64,000 nucleotides of DNA from positions 7,626,001 to 7,690,000 of the forward strand of contig CM055880.1 in assembly GCA_029582165.1 (NCBI GenBank), in the 5' to 3' direction. Of this stretch, positions 11,261-23,754 are shown piece by piece. Position numbers and translations under genes: made by a program. Every line of letters starts with the position of its first letter. Within the stretch, counting starts at the first letter, position 1. The DNA is from Portulaca oleracea (lineage: Eukaryota > Streptophyta > Magnoliopsida > Caryophyllales > Portulacaceae). Under the pieces are notes generated by a model. That model saw only the letters and a program-made list of their open reading frames with translations. It was not told the origin of the DNA and ran no database searches.

Positions 11261-11606
11261 TGATTCTTTCTTCAACCCTAAACATATGAAAAAAGAGAAT
11301 TTTTTTTCCTACATCTTCAACTTTTACAATTTCACATTAATATTTCAATATATCTGGATAGAAATATTAGTCTATCATTTGTGATAGACATAATTTTTTT
11401 TTAACTTAGGTAAAGTTAGACCCACTCATTGAGCTTTATTTCAACAGTAATTATTAGTAAACTTTATGGGTCGGAGATCGAGGGTCAAAGGTTAGGCATC
11501 AAACTGTCTATGCAAATTAATAACTTGTCTACTTAAAAGATAAGAGTGCTTATCAATTTGATTACCACTTTATAGATGTAATTAACTTGATAAATATATA
11601 CTCCAT

Positions 11607-11945
11607 ATTAGATAATTATCCTAAGGCAATATAAGAAAAACTCAAAATTAAAATAAAATATGAAAATGAAGTGTAAAAATACTTATTTAAAAGCCCTTTT
11701 TTGGATCCTTTTGCAAACCCATAATTCAAACATTGCCTAATCTTGTATATATATAATATCAGCTTATGTGGTGTAGGTTAAAGTTCATACAAACGTTGCA
11801 TTGCCTTGTTCTTTGCAATGATGGTCACTAGGTAAGGCCTACGGCCTAAGCTACGACCTTCGGAACAACCCACCCTCTTTATCAACGTTTTCTTTCTTAT
11901 TTTAATTTAGAGTTTTTCTCATATTGCCTTAGGATGATATAGCTA
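11607..11945. mobile_element. MITE-like element with about 55-bp inverted ends
   Basis: The left arm (ATCCTAAGGCAATATAAG, AAAACTCAAAATTAAAATAA) is repeated in inverted form at 11888-11945 (CTCATATTGCCTTAGGAT). The interior is non-coding. Target duplication not resolved. Confidence 0.6.
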
Positions 11946-12615
11946 GTATTTTATTTAAAAGTATTGGTATTGTTGATCATGAGATCGTTCTCCGTCTTAT
12001 CGTTACTCCTTCCATTGTTGTAACATATTCTTACATTGATTGGATAAGATGCAAGGACTCACGTCGTTCTACTGCTAGTTCTAAATTTTTTTTGCCCCAA
12101 CCTCAGCCTTACAATTGGAGAAGCAATCCACAATGTCTAAATTTTCTGTTGAACTTGAATATAGATGTTACATGCATACACTATTGTCAAAATAATTTGG
12201 TTACGTAATGAGTATTTTTTTCACACCATACCGCTCAGTGGTTAGACTGTGGTCCCAGTATCAAAGTGCAAAATGCTTCTAAACTTGCCATTTTAATTAT
12301 GGGTATTGGACTAAATATTATTTTTGGGCTGGTACTTCATCTACTGAGCCGATATAGTCTTTGGGACCATAAAACATAGTGGTCCAAGGTATATTATCTA
12401 ATTTCTACCTACCCCTAATCCTAGTCATCATGAGTGTAACAAACATATCTTGTTGGCTACCATTTTATTCGTAAGCGTTTTACCCATGAGGATTTAACTG
12501 TTTGTTATGTTCCCTTTCCGTACAGATTGAGAAGTGTAATAGGTATATCATCTACGCCCCTAATTGGAGTGAGCCAAACTAGTTATTCTCGTAACTCTCA
12601 AACACTAATACACTA
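11946..12615. other. intergenic, nothing recognised
   Basis: Mixed-composition sequence without an ORF of note, RNA gene or clear repeat ends. Confidence 0.5.
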
Positions 12616-12828
12616 CTACCTCCGTCCCAAAATGTTTGTCCGTTAACTAAATTTTGACCGTTGATTACTCATTAATTATAATGAGTTACAATATAAAATT
12701 ACCGTCATTGTAATCTTTAGCAAATTATTTTTCTAATGGTAGTGATTTCATATTTTGATTCATTATAATTTGTGAGTAATTAACAGTCAAAATTTAGTCA
12801 ACGGACAAACATTTTAGGACGGAGGTAG
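12616..12828. mobile_element. Stowaway-like MITE
   Basis: Termini CTACCTCCGTCCCAAAATG and ATTTTAGGACGGAGGTAG are inverted and flanked by TA. The inner arms are also inverted (TTGACCGTTGATTAC and AATTAACAGTCAAAATT), so the 213 bp would fold as one hairpin. Close relative at 18769. Confidence 0.85.
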
Positions 12829-13109
12829 TATATCTAAGGCTTTAAATACTTGAGGGGAAGATATTATTTTTCACTCAAAAAGATATTTATTAAACTTTGT
12901 TAAATGGATTGAGTCCATGATGGTTTAGGATTGTATAGATTCAAAATTTTCTTATAATTTGATTATAAAAATAACTAGTGCATAACTTAGATAACTTATA
13001 AATTTCGAGTTTATATACTTGGAATTCTTTTTCCTCATTTATCTTTTTTTATTACTCAGGCGTATGTCAAACTATATTCTAATTTTCACTAATAACAAAA
13101 GCCTCTATA

Positions 13110-13330
13110 CATAAATTGACATGCCAATCACTTCTTGTACGAGTAGCAACATGTCCACCTCATATCCCTATCATCAGGTATTTTTCTTTATCTATTCGGA
13201 AAATGATGTGGGTAGGAGTGAACTCAACTTTGAACCATTAATATTCCCGTTCGCTACAGGCCTATTGAATTATACACTTTAGATATGACCCAATTGATTG
13301 AACCGATTATCTTTGTGTAGAAAAAATACA
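13110..13330 (+). mobile_element. SINE-like element, copy 1
   Basis: It shares ordered blocks with copies at 18505 and 23755: CAATCACTTCTTGTACGAGT, GGAAAATGATGTGGGTAGG, AACCATTAATATTCCCGTTC, and an A-rich 3' end near 13325. The family looks tRNA-derived in its best copy. This copy lacks a clear box B. Confidence 0.5.
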
Positions 13331-13847
13331 TAAAATGACATTTTTTGGTAAACTCAAATTCATATTCACTAACAATAAGAGCCTTAAAGTCACTTTGACC
13401 TTAAAGTATCCCACATTTAGGAGTCTTTGCTTATTATAGGAACAACATAAACTTAAATTCATACTCCCATAAGCCTTTGTTTGCTATACATCCTAATCAT
13501 AACTTCCAAGCCTAACAACTTGTACGAAACTGGTTCATTTTTAAAAGTCTAACTCGTAGTATTTTTCATAGTCTCATGATTGTGTTGTCCTGCCCACACC
13601 TCCCAAAAAAAAAAAAAAAAAAAAGAAAAAAAAAGAAAACCAAAACAAAGCCTCTAAGATTGAGCTATCTAACGTATGCTTGTTTATTAACGTGCAATCT
13701 GACCTTCAATTGATGCATATTTTGAATGGTTTGGAGAAAACCTAGGTTACAAATTTATATGGAGCAGTTATTAGGAAAATAATTAAATGTATTTAATTAA
13801 AATCAATTTTTGATGTTTATCATGCTATGGAAAAAATTAAAATAATA

Positions 13848-14134
13848 CTCCCTCCTTCCCATATGATTTGTCTCTCAAGACATAATTTACAAAACCAAGA
13901 AAACTTCCAATTTACATTAATTTGCATTGTTGGAAATGAGAAAAATGTGAAGAAAACGGTGAATAATGAAGAAAAATGGTGAATAAAAGAGAAAAGTTGA
14001 AGAAAAAGATGTATTTATTAATAAGGTTAATTTGATAAATTAATAATTAATGTGTTATTGGAATTGTAAGATGACAGATATTATGGGAAAAAAGAAAGTT
14101 AGTTAAAGTGACAGATAATATGGGAAAGAGGGAG
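13848..14134. mobile_element. Stowaway-like MITE
   Basis: Left end CTCCCTCCTTCCCATATGA, right end TATGGGAAAGAGGGAG, TA on both sides. It has 287 bp of AT-rich non-coding interior. It is a different subfamily from the 4399 copy. Confidence 0.8.
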
Positions 14135-14258
14135 TAGTAGTTAATAAATCATTGGGACAAAAAATTGACAAATAACATGAAATGAAAAAAGTAAATTAAA
14201 AGTCATATGAAAAAGAATAGAGGGAATATGTAATAGAACAATATGTAATAATCTATTA

Positions 14259-15684
14259 TCTATTACGTATATTAAAACAAAACAAAAACAATCTACAATT
14301 GACATGTGGCATGCTTATGGAAAAAATTTATTAATTACCTTAGTTCACCTATTCATCTTCCCCTTCTCAAGTATTACTCAATAGCACATAATAACATTTA
14401 ATTTTTAAAAAAAATAACTATCTACTGGCAGTTACAATTCAAAGACAACTCAAAACTAATTATATGATAGCGTTAAAATCCAAAATTAATATTAAAAAAT
14501 ACAAATTAAAAAATACAAATACAAATTAATTAAAATATTAAAATGAACACAAATTATAAAATATCAAAATTTGTTTCAATGATAAGACAAAAGATTGAGA
14601 ATTAATTTGAGATCATTATGATCATTTACAACAAGTAAAATATTATTTCTTATTTGAAAATTGGTGAATAAATTACAAATATGATCATCATCAAATACAT
14701 AAATTGTAAATTCATAAAAAAATAGACCCTAAGGTTCTTGATTTATTCTCCTAATTTAATTATACAAAACTAATAATAAAAAAACTATAATATAAATAAT
14801 ATATAATTAAAATAATATTCATAAGCTTTCTATAAAAAAAAGGATTCAGGAGTACGTCAATCTTTCTTCCACCAAAATTATAATTACAATATATGAATTC
14901 CTATATAAAAATTAGATTAAAATAAAATATAAGAAATATTAAAGCATAAAACTCTCATAAACAAATCTATATTATTGTTGTATGTTTTCTTTAATAACTA
15001 AAAAAGAAGAAGAAAAATACTAACATTGCGATAAAAAATGTAAATTAACCTCTCTTTGCTATGATAAAAAAGTAATGCAACTTGGTTTTGATTGATGTTG
15101 TAATAGTTGATATATGCTTAAATTTAGAATTAATCATTACTTTAAAATTACTTTATAATTAGTAGTTTTTACTACTTAATGATATAATGATTTATAATTT
15201 CTCTAAAACATCTTTTTTTAATTATTTTCATAAAAACATTTATATTTATTTATGAAAATAAGTTTTCAACAAAACAATATTTATAATGTATCTACATAGT
15301 TCTATTATTTTAATCATTTATTCCGATATTTAAAATTAAGATTTTTTGAATGTTATTGAGAAAGATTTAAAGAGAATTATAAAGTTCCTTGCCTTTATTC
15401 AAATTAAATAATAAAAATTACTATTATTCTTTATTATATGTAATTAAGAAAATATTAAAAATAAATATAGATTTTAGTATCCTTTACTACTATATTATGT
15501 AAATTAATTTTGAAAACAATTTGTACGAAACAAAACAAAAATAACGATAGTATGATTGTTGTATAATTGGTTTTATTAATTCTTAATTATTATTTTAATT
15601 GATAATTATTATAAAACTCCTCCAAAACGTTACATATAAATACTGAAAAATTCCCCGTGCATTGCACGGGATATACAATGCTAG
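14259..15684 (+). mobile_element. non-autonomous Helitron
   Basis: The 3' end has the diagnostic structure: a GC-rich hairpin (CCCGTGC, ATT loop, GCACGGG at 15654-15670) 10 nt before CTAG (15681-15684) followed by T, in otherwise very AT-rich DNA. The 5' end TCTATTACGTATATTAAAAC follows an A, matching the A|TC...CTAG|T insertion rule and the TCTAYTA..TTAAA start of plant Helitrons. The 1.43 kb interior has no Rep/helicase ORF. The start could also be 7 bp earlier (14252), because TCTATTA occurs twice. Confidence 0.75.
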
Positions 15685-17256
15685 TTTAATATGAAAATAA
15701 TACTTCGCATGTTTTTAGGACAAAAGATTGCAAGTGTCCCCAATAAGTATCAAATGAATCAAACACTGTAGTTATGAGGGTTTTAAACTTTTTTTTCCAA
15801 AAATCAATACTTAATAAATTTTTCTAAGACCACAATTCTTTTTATCAATTTTTTTTATATAAAACCGTTTCACCATAAACTTATTTTAAGGTGATATATA
15901 TATATTCTCGAGTCTAATTTTAATAGTTTAGAGAACATTAGAAGAAAATACGCAAAATACTAAACATGTACCTTTTTCAATAAGCTTGAAAGATCAATAG
16001 ATACAAAAGAGTTGGCATGGGATAGTCCTAACAAAGGCAAAATGGTACACAAGAAAACACTTGTTGTGGATTGAAAGGGAAGTGTAGGAAGTTAAATTGT
16101 ATGATATCTAAATTTGGTTAAGGATTGTTCAGATATTTATTAGTCAAAAGTATATATTTCTAATTCATGTGACATATCCTAATTACATATATATTTTGGT
16201 ATAGTTTTGAGTACGTTAATGGTATACTTACACATGCCCGGAAGATTTTACAAAACTAAGGCCTCGTAATCATAACCAATTCAAATAAACATAAAACATG
16301 GAGTGCTCAGACGTAAGAACTAGGGTTGCACAAAAATTTGCAATATGAGATCCAATTTGAAAATCTAAAAATCTAATCCCCAAAAAGGATAATTAACAAA
16401 TAATTTTTAAAGTTGTTGAATCGGTTAACTTAATTGGAAATTATTTTTGGATTAGGGATGGGAAATGGATTGGGGAATGAATATTTGATAACAAATCGGT
16501 TATCCGAAAAACTGAAAACAATTAATTTACAATTTTGAAATCATGAAAGCATGAAACGTTATTGTTTTGTGGTAAATTGGTATCAGTATATTATGTGTAC
16601 ATTTTCTAACTCATGAAGGTAGGAATACAATAATTGTGAATTTGTGATTGTATAAGCGTTTTACAATTTGCCGATGTACCACCATTCTATATATTTGCAA
16701 GTTGGCAAACCAGAACTTTCGGATCGAATGCGGATCCTACATTGTATTATCTGACAGTTCAATTAATTAATTTAAAATCCGATTAGCTGAATTTTTGAAT
16801 CGGATGGAGATTACGATTTCGATTATCCAAAAAGCACAGTCTTTTCTGGCAAAAATTCTAATTTTATATTAAATCTTGTATAAGTCGGATGAATCTGTAT
16901 TTGTGGTAACAATATCCCTCAACAAATATTAGTTGGAAAAAGGTTTCAATTCTTATTTATGATAACTCATAAAATTATTTAGACGAACCCCTTGAAAAGT
17001 AAATGTTGCTAACTCCCCATTTTTGAAATTCTAATAATAAGAGCCACGATTATTTATTCATATTTCTTAGCACCTGTCCTCACACTTAAAACCACCTAAG
17101 GTTAATGCCATGTTAAAACCACCTTGTTGGGAGATGTAAGTGAGTTGATATGGGCCAGAGAGCTATACTCCACTAAATTTGGGTTGGGCCACTAACGGCA
17201 TACCATCCTTAGTCTCCTTACTCTGTTCAGCCTGTTTACGGCCCATTAAATGTTAT
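15685..17256. other. AT-rich intergenic sequence
   Basis: No gene. Around 16320-16520 and 16740-16830 there are stretches rich in AATCGGTTA and GATTAGCTGAA words. They resemble degraded transposon sequence, but I cannot define ends. Confidence 0.5.
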
Positions 17257-17265
17257 TTTTTTCAA

Positions 17266-18483
17266 GGGTTATTGACCATGAGGGATAAGCCATAAACCCA
17301 ATTGATCAACAGATTCCTCATGATTATGAGATCTTAAATTGTACAAAAAATGGGAGATCCACCTGGCTGAGTTGGATGTCAAAGTAGCATTTTTCTTTTT
17401 GTCAATTGTTCTGCCTTTACCCACCGCTCTCTGCCTGCCACCACTTGCACCACCACAAGCACCACCACCGAATGTCCGCACATCTGCGTCGGAAACCACT
17501 TTCAACCACTCCCTACACCGGCAACCGACGCCCAGACCATCACCCTTTTCTCTCTTCTCAAGCCCCCCCCCCCCTCGCGCCCACTAAACCCTCTCAAACT
17601 TCGACTAGTCCTCAGATTAAATGTCAACACTAATCTTAACATCCAATCTAAGGACTATGTTTGAAAATGACAACTCTAGCTAGTTATGAAAACTAGAACC
17701 CGAGGCTACAACTCGAGTTGTAACCAGCATCGTTTAGGCAGCGAAGTTGGTGTGAAGGCATGTTGTTGGGCATATGGTGGTGATTTCAAGTGGTGGTCGG
17801 AGAGAGAAGGAGCGATTGGGGTTGGTTGTGCGACGATGGAGATGGGAAGGTGGTTTCTCTTTCCAGCGCCGGGATGTTGAGTTGGAGTGGATGCCGATGA
17901 CAAGCGTGGGGATGAGGCTGTAGTTGGACGACGGACGACAACACTCCTAGGATGACGGTTGTGGTATAGTGGTCGACGGAGGGTGTCAGTGCCCCTGATG
18001 GTGGTGGTACGATGACAACTAAGGGAGAGACAAAGTAAGGTTGTTCAAACCCAATCCTCAGATTGAATGTCAACAAAGGGAAAACATGGTTCGTCTCTGT
18101 AGATTTCCTTGGTTTCCCTTTGCTGACATCAAATCAAAGGATTGACCTGAGTTTGAGAGGGTTGGGGAGGGGGGATCGAGAAGAGAGAAAGGCCAAAGGG
18201 GTGGTGGTCTGGGCGTTGATCGTCGATGCTGGGAGCGGTCGGAGGTGATTTCTAGCGCAGGTGGGTGGACGTTCAATGGTGGTGGGGTGCTGGTGTTGGT
18301 GGTGGTGGGTAGAGAGGGTGGGTAGAGGCAAAATAATTGACCAAAAAAAAGAAAAAATTGGTCACTTGTACATCCAAATCAGCCAGCTGAGTCTCCTATT
18401 TTTTGTGCAATTCAGGATCTCATACTCATGAGGAACCTCTTGGTCAATTGGGTTTATGGGTCATCCCTTATGGTCAATAACCC
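17266..18483. mobile_element. Mutator-like element with long inverted arms
   Basis: The ends are GGGTTATTGACC and GGTCAATAACCC, flanked by a perfect 9-bp direct duplication TTTTTTCAA (17257-17265 and 18484-18492), the hallmark of Mutator-like transposition. The outer 115 bp match well in inverted orientation. Similarity continues inward to about 17630 and 18090 through C-rich tracts (CACCACCACC, CGCCCAGACCA, CCCTCTCAAACT), so each arm is some 360 bp. The core is G/T-rich with no convincing ORF and no transposase. The interior is far richer in G+C than its surroundings. Confidence 0.85.
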
Positions 18484-18504
18484 TTTTTTCAAATGTTGGT
18501 TCAA

Positions 18505-18700
18505 CCATGAATATTCACAAAGAGCCAATCATCTCTTGCGAGAGTGGCAAGAGACCCAACTTCTATCCCTGTCCTCCAAGGTTTGAATTTTAGGGAGGTA
18601 TTTTTCCCTTACCATATCGGAGAATGTTGCGGGTAGGAGGGGGACCCATTTTTGGGCCATTAACACTCTTGTTCCCTATTCGAAACAATAACATTGCAAT
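18505..18700 (+). mobile_element. SINE-like element, copy 2
   Basis: It matches the 23755 copy block by block: CAATCATCTCTTGCGAGAGT, GGAGAATGTTGCGGGTAGG, and GGGCCATTAACACTC. It lies just outside the Mutator-like element's target duplication. The 3' end is unclear. Confidence 0.5.
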
Positions 18701-18768
18701 TTACCTCTATATGAAAACACTAACTTTGCTAATTTCCATCTTAAGTTTCAATGCAAGCCATTGAAATA

Positions 18769-18972
18769 CTCCTTCCGTCCCAAATTAATTGACATTTTGA
18801 CCACTAATTATTTACAAATTATAATGAATTACAAAATGAAATTACCTCCATCGTAATGTTTAGTAAAATATCTTTCTGATGACGGTAATTTCATATTGTA
18901 ACTCATTGTAATTTGTGAGTAATTTACGGTCAAAATTTTGTCAAAGTGTCAATTAATTTGGGACGGAGGGAG
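18769..18972. mobile_element. Stowaway-like MITE
   Basis: Termini CTCCTTCCGTCCCAAATTAA and TTAATTTGGGACGGAGGGAG, TA on both sides. The 204 bp are almost fully self-complementary. Relative of the 12616 copy. Confidence 0.85.
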
Positions 18973-19090
18973 TAACTGCTAAGGAACATGCTTCACAAAA
19001 TCCACATGAATGTTGAAAATTTCTTAACATCATTGTTAGAGTTTTACCTCATCTATAGATGGATTTTGGTGTAATTCATGAATGCATGTA

Positions 19091-19104
19091 TGCGCGCGCG
19101 CGCG

Positions 19105-19179
<75 letters not shown>

Positions 19180-19264
19180 CAGCAAACAAATATTAAAAGT
19201 CCAAATATCACACATACACACACACACACACACATATATATATATCACACATACGCATATATAT

Positions 19265-19300
<36 letters not shown>
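19091..19300. repeat. compound microsatellite (GC)n(CA)n(TA)n
   Basis: (GC) at about 19091-19106 passes into (CA) and then (TA) to 19178. After a 30-bp unique break, CA and TA tracts return at 19209-19300. The apparent reading frames here are repeat artefacts. Confidence 0.95.
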
Positions 19301-19820
19301 TGGATTCTAATAATCCCTACTATCACAAATTGTATGGCAATAATCCCTACTATCATTTTGGATTCTGATGGTCCAAAAAAAAAGAAAATTGTATTGTAGT
19401 GGGACAAAATCGAGTGTATACACTAAATATCATAGATTTTGTGTTGCATTTGATTCAAAACTTTGTATAACACTTTACCACGATTTTTAATGAATTAACA
19501 GCATTTCTCCCAATTTTTTTCAATTTTTTTTCAATTTTTTATTATTTTTTCAATTTTATTCCTTTTGAAAAATCATAATAATTGCTCGGAATCTCAAAAA
19601 AATAATTTAAAAAATGTTTTAGTAACTACACTTCGTTACCTATCTAAGGGTAGGAACCAAAAAAACAAAAACAATATGGACTAGGCATGGAAAAAATAAA
19701 AAGAATGTGGTGATGGATTTGGTACCACTACAATACAATTTTATTTTTTTTTTTGACCACCAGAATCCAAAATGATAGTAGGGATTATTGCCATACAATT
19801 TGTGATAGAATCCAATTTCC
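19300..19820. mobile_element. foldback element with about 100-bp inverted ends
   Basis: The left arm (19300-19400) and right arm (19722-19820) are inverse copies containing CACAAATTGTATGGCAATAA, CATTTTGGATTCTG and TTGTATTGTAGTGG. The left arm has an extra 12-nt AATAATCCCTAC copy. The 320-bp centre is unique and non-coding. The insertion lies in a TA run, so the target duplication cannot be read. A lone right-arm relative is at 23601. Confidence 0.7.
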
Positions 19821-20156
19821 CTATATATATATATATTAAAAGTCCACCTCATGATTTGAGCTTCTACGATGGTATAAATGAGAATTTCATGACATGGAAT
19901 AAAATATTATAATCCACGTAACTTTTTATTAAAACTACAAGTTCAAAAAGCCTATTAGCTATTTACATGTGATCATACTTAACATTAGATAAGTCCATTA
20001 TAAATAAATTTTCAACCGCCAAAAGAATTACTACAACAACAAATTCAATATTTTAAGTCTCATTTTTACGAGTTCTAAAAAGATTTAAATATACTAGTAA
20101 TTAAACTATCTTATCTCAAAAGATATGATTACCAACATACAGAAAGATTTTCCTTA

Positions 20157-20378
20157 TGGTGCGTTTGGTTATTTTCCGGGAAAGACTTTCTCGAGAAAAA
20201 CTTTCTCGGGAAAGACCTTCCCTAACCCCCCCGGAAACGTTTTACTGAGTTTGTGAGGGAAATTATGGGTCCCACATCAAAACTTTCATGGAAAAGTTTC
20301 TAAACCAAATATGAGAAAATTTTTCAACTTGAAAAAGTTGAGAAACTTTCGTGGGAAAGTTTCTCAACCAAACGCCCC
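20157..20378. mobile_element. Tourist/Harbinger-like MITE, family 2
   Basis: Left TGGTGCGTTTGGTTATTTTC and right CAACCAAACGCCCC are inverted, with TTA on both sides (20154-20156, 20379-20381). The interior repeats TTTCTCGGGAAAG-like words. Confidence 0.75.
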
Positions 20379-20759
20379 TTAAAAATATGAAGCACATGTG
20401 TGAAATATCACCCTTTAAAAATATGATTCCAATCATGACTTAATAGTAAAAAGTTTTATTTCACATGACAAGGAAGCAGGCAAGTGAGTGCAAATAAGAA
20501 TATGAATGTTGCATCAATTCAAATATCTATTTCACAGAGTGTTATCATATGATAATAAAAATGATCTCATCTATTTGAAGTTTCGTAGTCATTTCCACTC
20601 GTAACACTTTTTTTCTTGACAAAGTGAAGAAAAAGATACTCGATTGGGTGGGGAGGTACATGGATTCTTGACTGATGCAATGTATATAAATCTTACTAAT
20701 ATTTCATTCTAAAATTATTATAATCTTATCATAAATGTTCGATAATTGTACATTTTTAC

Positions 20760-21192
20760 TATTGGAGGAATTGAAAATTATCTTTGCTATATTGTGGTCG
20801 ATCTGGAGTCATCATAATGCTGTGGTGTTTGATCAGATCGAGAGGAACAAGGAATTAGTTCTGATGAATGTCAAATAGCGTCTTTGTCTCTGGTCTACAG
20901 AATGGAAAGTCAAGCACTCGTACTCAATAGATCATTTGGTTGTGAATTTTCATCATATGCCCCTCATTTTTTAATAGCCTGTCTCTATTGTATTCTGGGC
21001 TTTCTGTTGCCTCTGTGTGTTGGGTTGTGCTGGTTTTTGTTCTGGTTTTGATTGGTACTTTCTCAGTCCATCTTCTGTTTGTTTGGTGGGCTATTTGTTG
21101 CTTTACCTGACTGTATTTCAGTCGCTGTGCTCAGTGGCACTTTGTGTTATTGGTTCAATAAAAGGATCTACCGACCGCTACTTATAAAAAAA
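20760..21192 (+). pseudogene. 5'-truncated LINE 3' end
   Basis: The first part encodes FAILWSIWSHHNAVVFDQIE, the kind of sequence found at the C-terminal end of plant LINE reverse-transcriptase proteins, then meets a stop. A T/G-rich 3' region follows, ending ...GGTTCAATAAAAGGATC and an A-run near 21188. No full enzyme remains. A target duplication was not identified. Confidence 0.7.
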
Positions 21193-22802
21193 AACTATTT
21201 GAAAATTGATCTTCATCTAATATAAAAATCATAGCAAATGCACAAACATCTAACCAATAATGACATTAGTAATTCCTAAAATGATATACAATAAATTAAA
21301 CTCTTATGTATAAAGAGACATATTTTTATATTTGTATAAAAATTAATTAAAATTAAACATTCCATTGACATGAAAGTTAATTAAAACAAGGCACAATCAA
21401 TCAAAAGTATTGATTGGAACTCCTATGAGTTGAAGGAATTGAAGAAGAGGTGAGAGCTAAGCATTTCCCGGGGGTAAAATGTGAGACTTTGAAAATGACT
21501 TATAATAGGATTTAATACAAAAAAAAGATTTTAGGGTTTGTGTTCAACGACAACAATAAACTCACGGGGGAAATATGTATGAGCGCGGTTTGGAGATCCA
21601 AATGTAAGCAGTCTTACCCCATGAATGAAAGTTTATGAAGAGACTGATTTCGGTAAATCCGTAGAAAAAAGCAATTTCAAAAACCCCTTTGTATAACAAA
21701 AAGATAGTAAAACAAACCCAATTGTAAGACCTTTTTTTTAAAAGTCAGAAGGAAGGTCAAGAAATCAAAAAGTTTGCTAGGATAAGAAATAGCTTACCAA
21801 TGTGTTCAAAGCCAATTGGAGGAGCTAAAGCGTACCTGCATAGCAAAACAAATAGAAACAAAAGACGATAAATCAGCTCAAAGCACGATACCCTTCCTCA
21901 TCCTACGACCTTAATTAATACTAGCCCGCCAAATCCCCCTATCTAGTACCATACATGTCCTCTGCCAAGATCAGGTGTTTTAGGTCTTCTCTTGTCACGT
22001 ACTTCTCTCATAAACTTTTTAGGTCTCCCATGACCTTGACGACCAAAGGATATTCCAATCCTTTTGCACCTCCTAACAGGGGCATCGTCGCTCCTCCTAA
22101 GAACATCTCAATTTTATACTCAATATTGTATTCAACCTATCTATTTGTTTTCTTGAGTCACCTCCTTAGATCTCTACTATTATATTCAAGTTATTACAGA
22201 TCTATGGAAAATAATAGAGATCTTCTATTATAATTTTTCGCCATTATATATTTATAAAACTCGAACCTAAGACCTTACGTAAGATACATAAGCACAAGCT
22301 AACTAAACTAATTAATATATGTTGGTGAATCACCGGTTTTGTTGCTTAATTATGGCTTTACGTCAAAATCTGTTTCCATAAAGAGTTGAAGAACATTTCC
22401 AGGTAAATTGAAGCATGCACTCAGAAGCTCAAGCATTTATCCTGATGATTCCATGAAAAAGTTTAATGGCATGTGAAGAAAGCAAGTAAAGTGCACATAG
22501 AATACGTAGATGTCATCAATTTCAGATTTATCATCACTTTCATAAAGACTACTATTGTGATGCTGATATGATAGGACACCGTTGAAGTTCGTGATGCTCT
22601 ATATGTAGATATCCAACCTTAAAAGGAATCAAATTATTATAAAAGTGAAAGCAAAAAAAGAAAAGCAAAAAAAAACTTTAATTGCTTCCTCCATCTTAGG
22701 CTTAGCAGTTATTAATGGAATTGAACTGTTTGAACATACATTTTGATCTAGGTTTAAGAAATGCTTTTATTGGAAATGATTTTTTTCACAAGATCTTGAG
22801 TA
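21193..22802. other. intergenic, no gene recognised
   Basis: AT-rich DNA. The block at about 22480-22640 (GTAGATGTCATCAA, TGATGCTGATATGATA, CGTTGAAGTTC, ATATCCAACCTTAAA) resembles 24040-24150, an old duplication. Confidence 0.5.
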
Positions 22803-23030
22803 CTTCATCTGTTGCATATTAATTATTATAAATTTGATTTTTACGGTCTTCAATGTCACTTTTTAGTTAATAATTTTTTACATATACTTTTATAATAGTA
22901 TTTTTCGTCACGAATCTAATGATGATATTTTATATAGCAACTCATTATATATATTGAAAATTTATGATTAAATTTTTGAAATTTGACTACACGATTTCTC
23001 AAAACGACAATTAATATGGAACGGAGGGAG
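22803..23030. mobile_element. Stowaway-like MITE
   Basis: The right end AATATGGAACGGAGGGAG and degenerate left end CTTCATCTGTTGCATATTAA are inverted, with TA on both sides. 228 bp, same subfamily as 4399. Confidence 0.75.
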
Positions 23031-23600
23031 TACTTTAGATCCTGATCATTATTCATTAATCCCTCACCCAAGTTTGTACATTTGCAAGTTATGGCTCCAT
23101 TTGTTTGGATTTATGAGTCGAAAGGGAGAGAAGGGAACAGGGCAATAATACGAAAACCCAATTGCGTCAAAAATTTTAATCACTAATATATTATTTTGTA
23201 TAACAGTTCATCAAATGAAGTTATCATTAGATTCGTAATAAAAATACTATTGAAACATTATAATATCCTATTTTTTAATAAAAATATTGTATGAGAATTT
23301 GTTGATTAAAGATGGACCTCGAAAAACGTGAATGATAGGTAAAAAAGAACGGAGTGAGTAATTTTAATTGTGTTTCCGTATTAGGCGACAACAGTCATTG
23401 AATAGAATCTTAGAGTATAAAAATATCATTTGGACCTACAACCATCAGCTTAAAATTTTGGTTGACATAGTTTCACATGGTATCGGAGTCGGCCTAAGTA
23501 AGAGGTTGTGAGAATTGTATCAAACTATAATCACAAAAAAATAAATAACTTTTATTTTCATGGTCTATGATATTTTGGATATACTTTTGGTGATGTTGCA

Positions 23601-23700
23601 CAAGAATTCAATTTTATTTTTTTAGACCACCAAAATCCAAAATAAAAGTATGAATTATTGCTATACAATTGGTGCAAGTATGGACTATTAAAATTCAATT
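23601..23700 (-). repeat. solo arm of the 19300 foldback family
   Basis: Contains TTTTTAGACCACCAAAATCC and AATTATTGCTATACAATTGG, corresponding to the right arm of the foldback element at 19722-19820. No partner arm is nearby. Confidence 0.55.
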
Positions 23701-23754
23701 TTCTTATTAAAAAAAACTAAGCAAAGGAAAGAATTGAGTGCGATTAGTTCAAGT

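Noticed and set aside
17339..18331. Pro/Thr/His-rich frames on both strands
   Set aside because: They lie in the inverted arms of the Mutator-like element; overlapping frames in several phases and no domain.
19036..19407. Open frames of Cys/Val, Tyr/Ile and His/Thr repeats
   Set aside because: Translation of CA/TA microsatellites and foldback arms.
21955..22233. 92-codon plus-strand frame
   Set aside because: No recognisable domain, promoter or splice structure; composition like the surrounding intergenic DNA.
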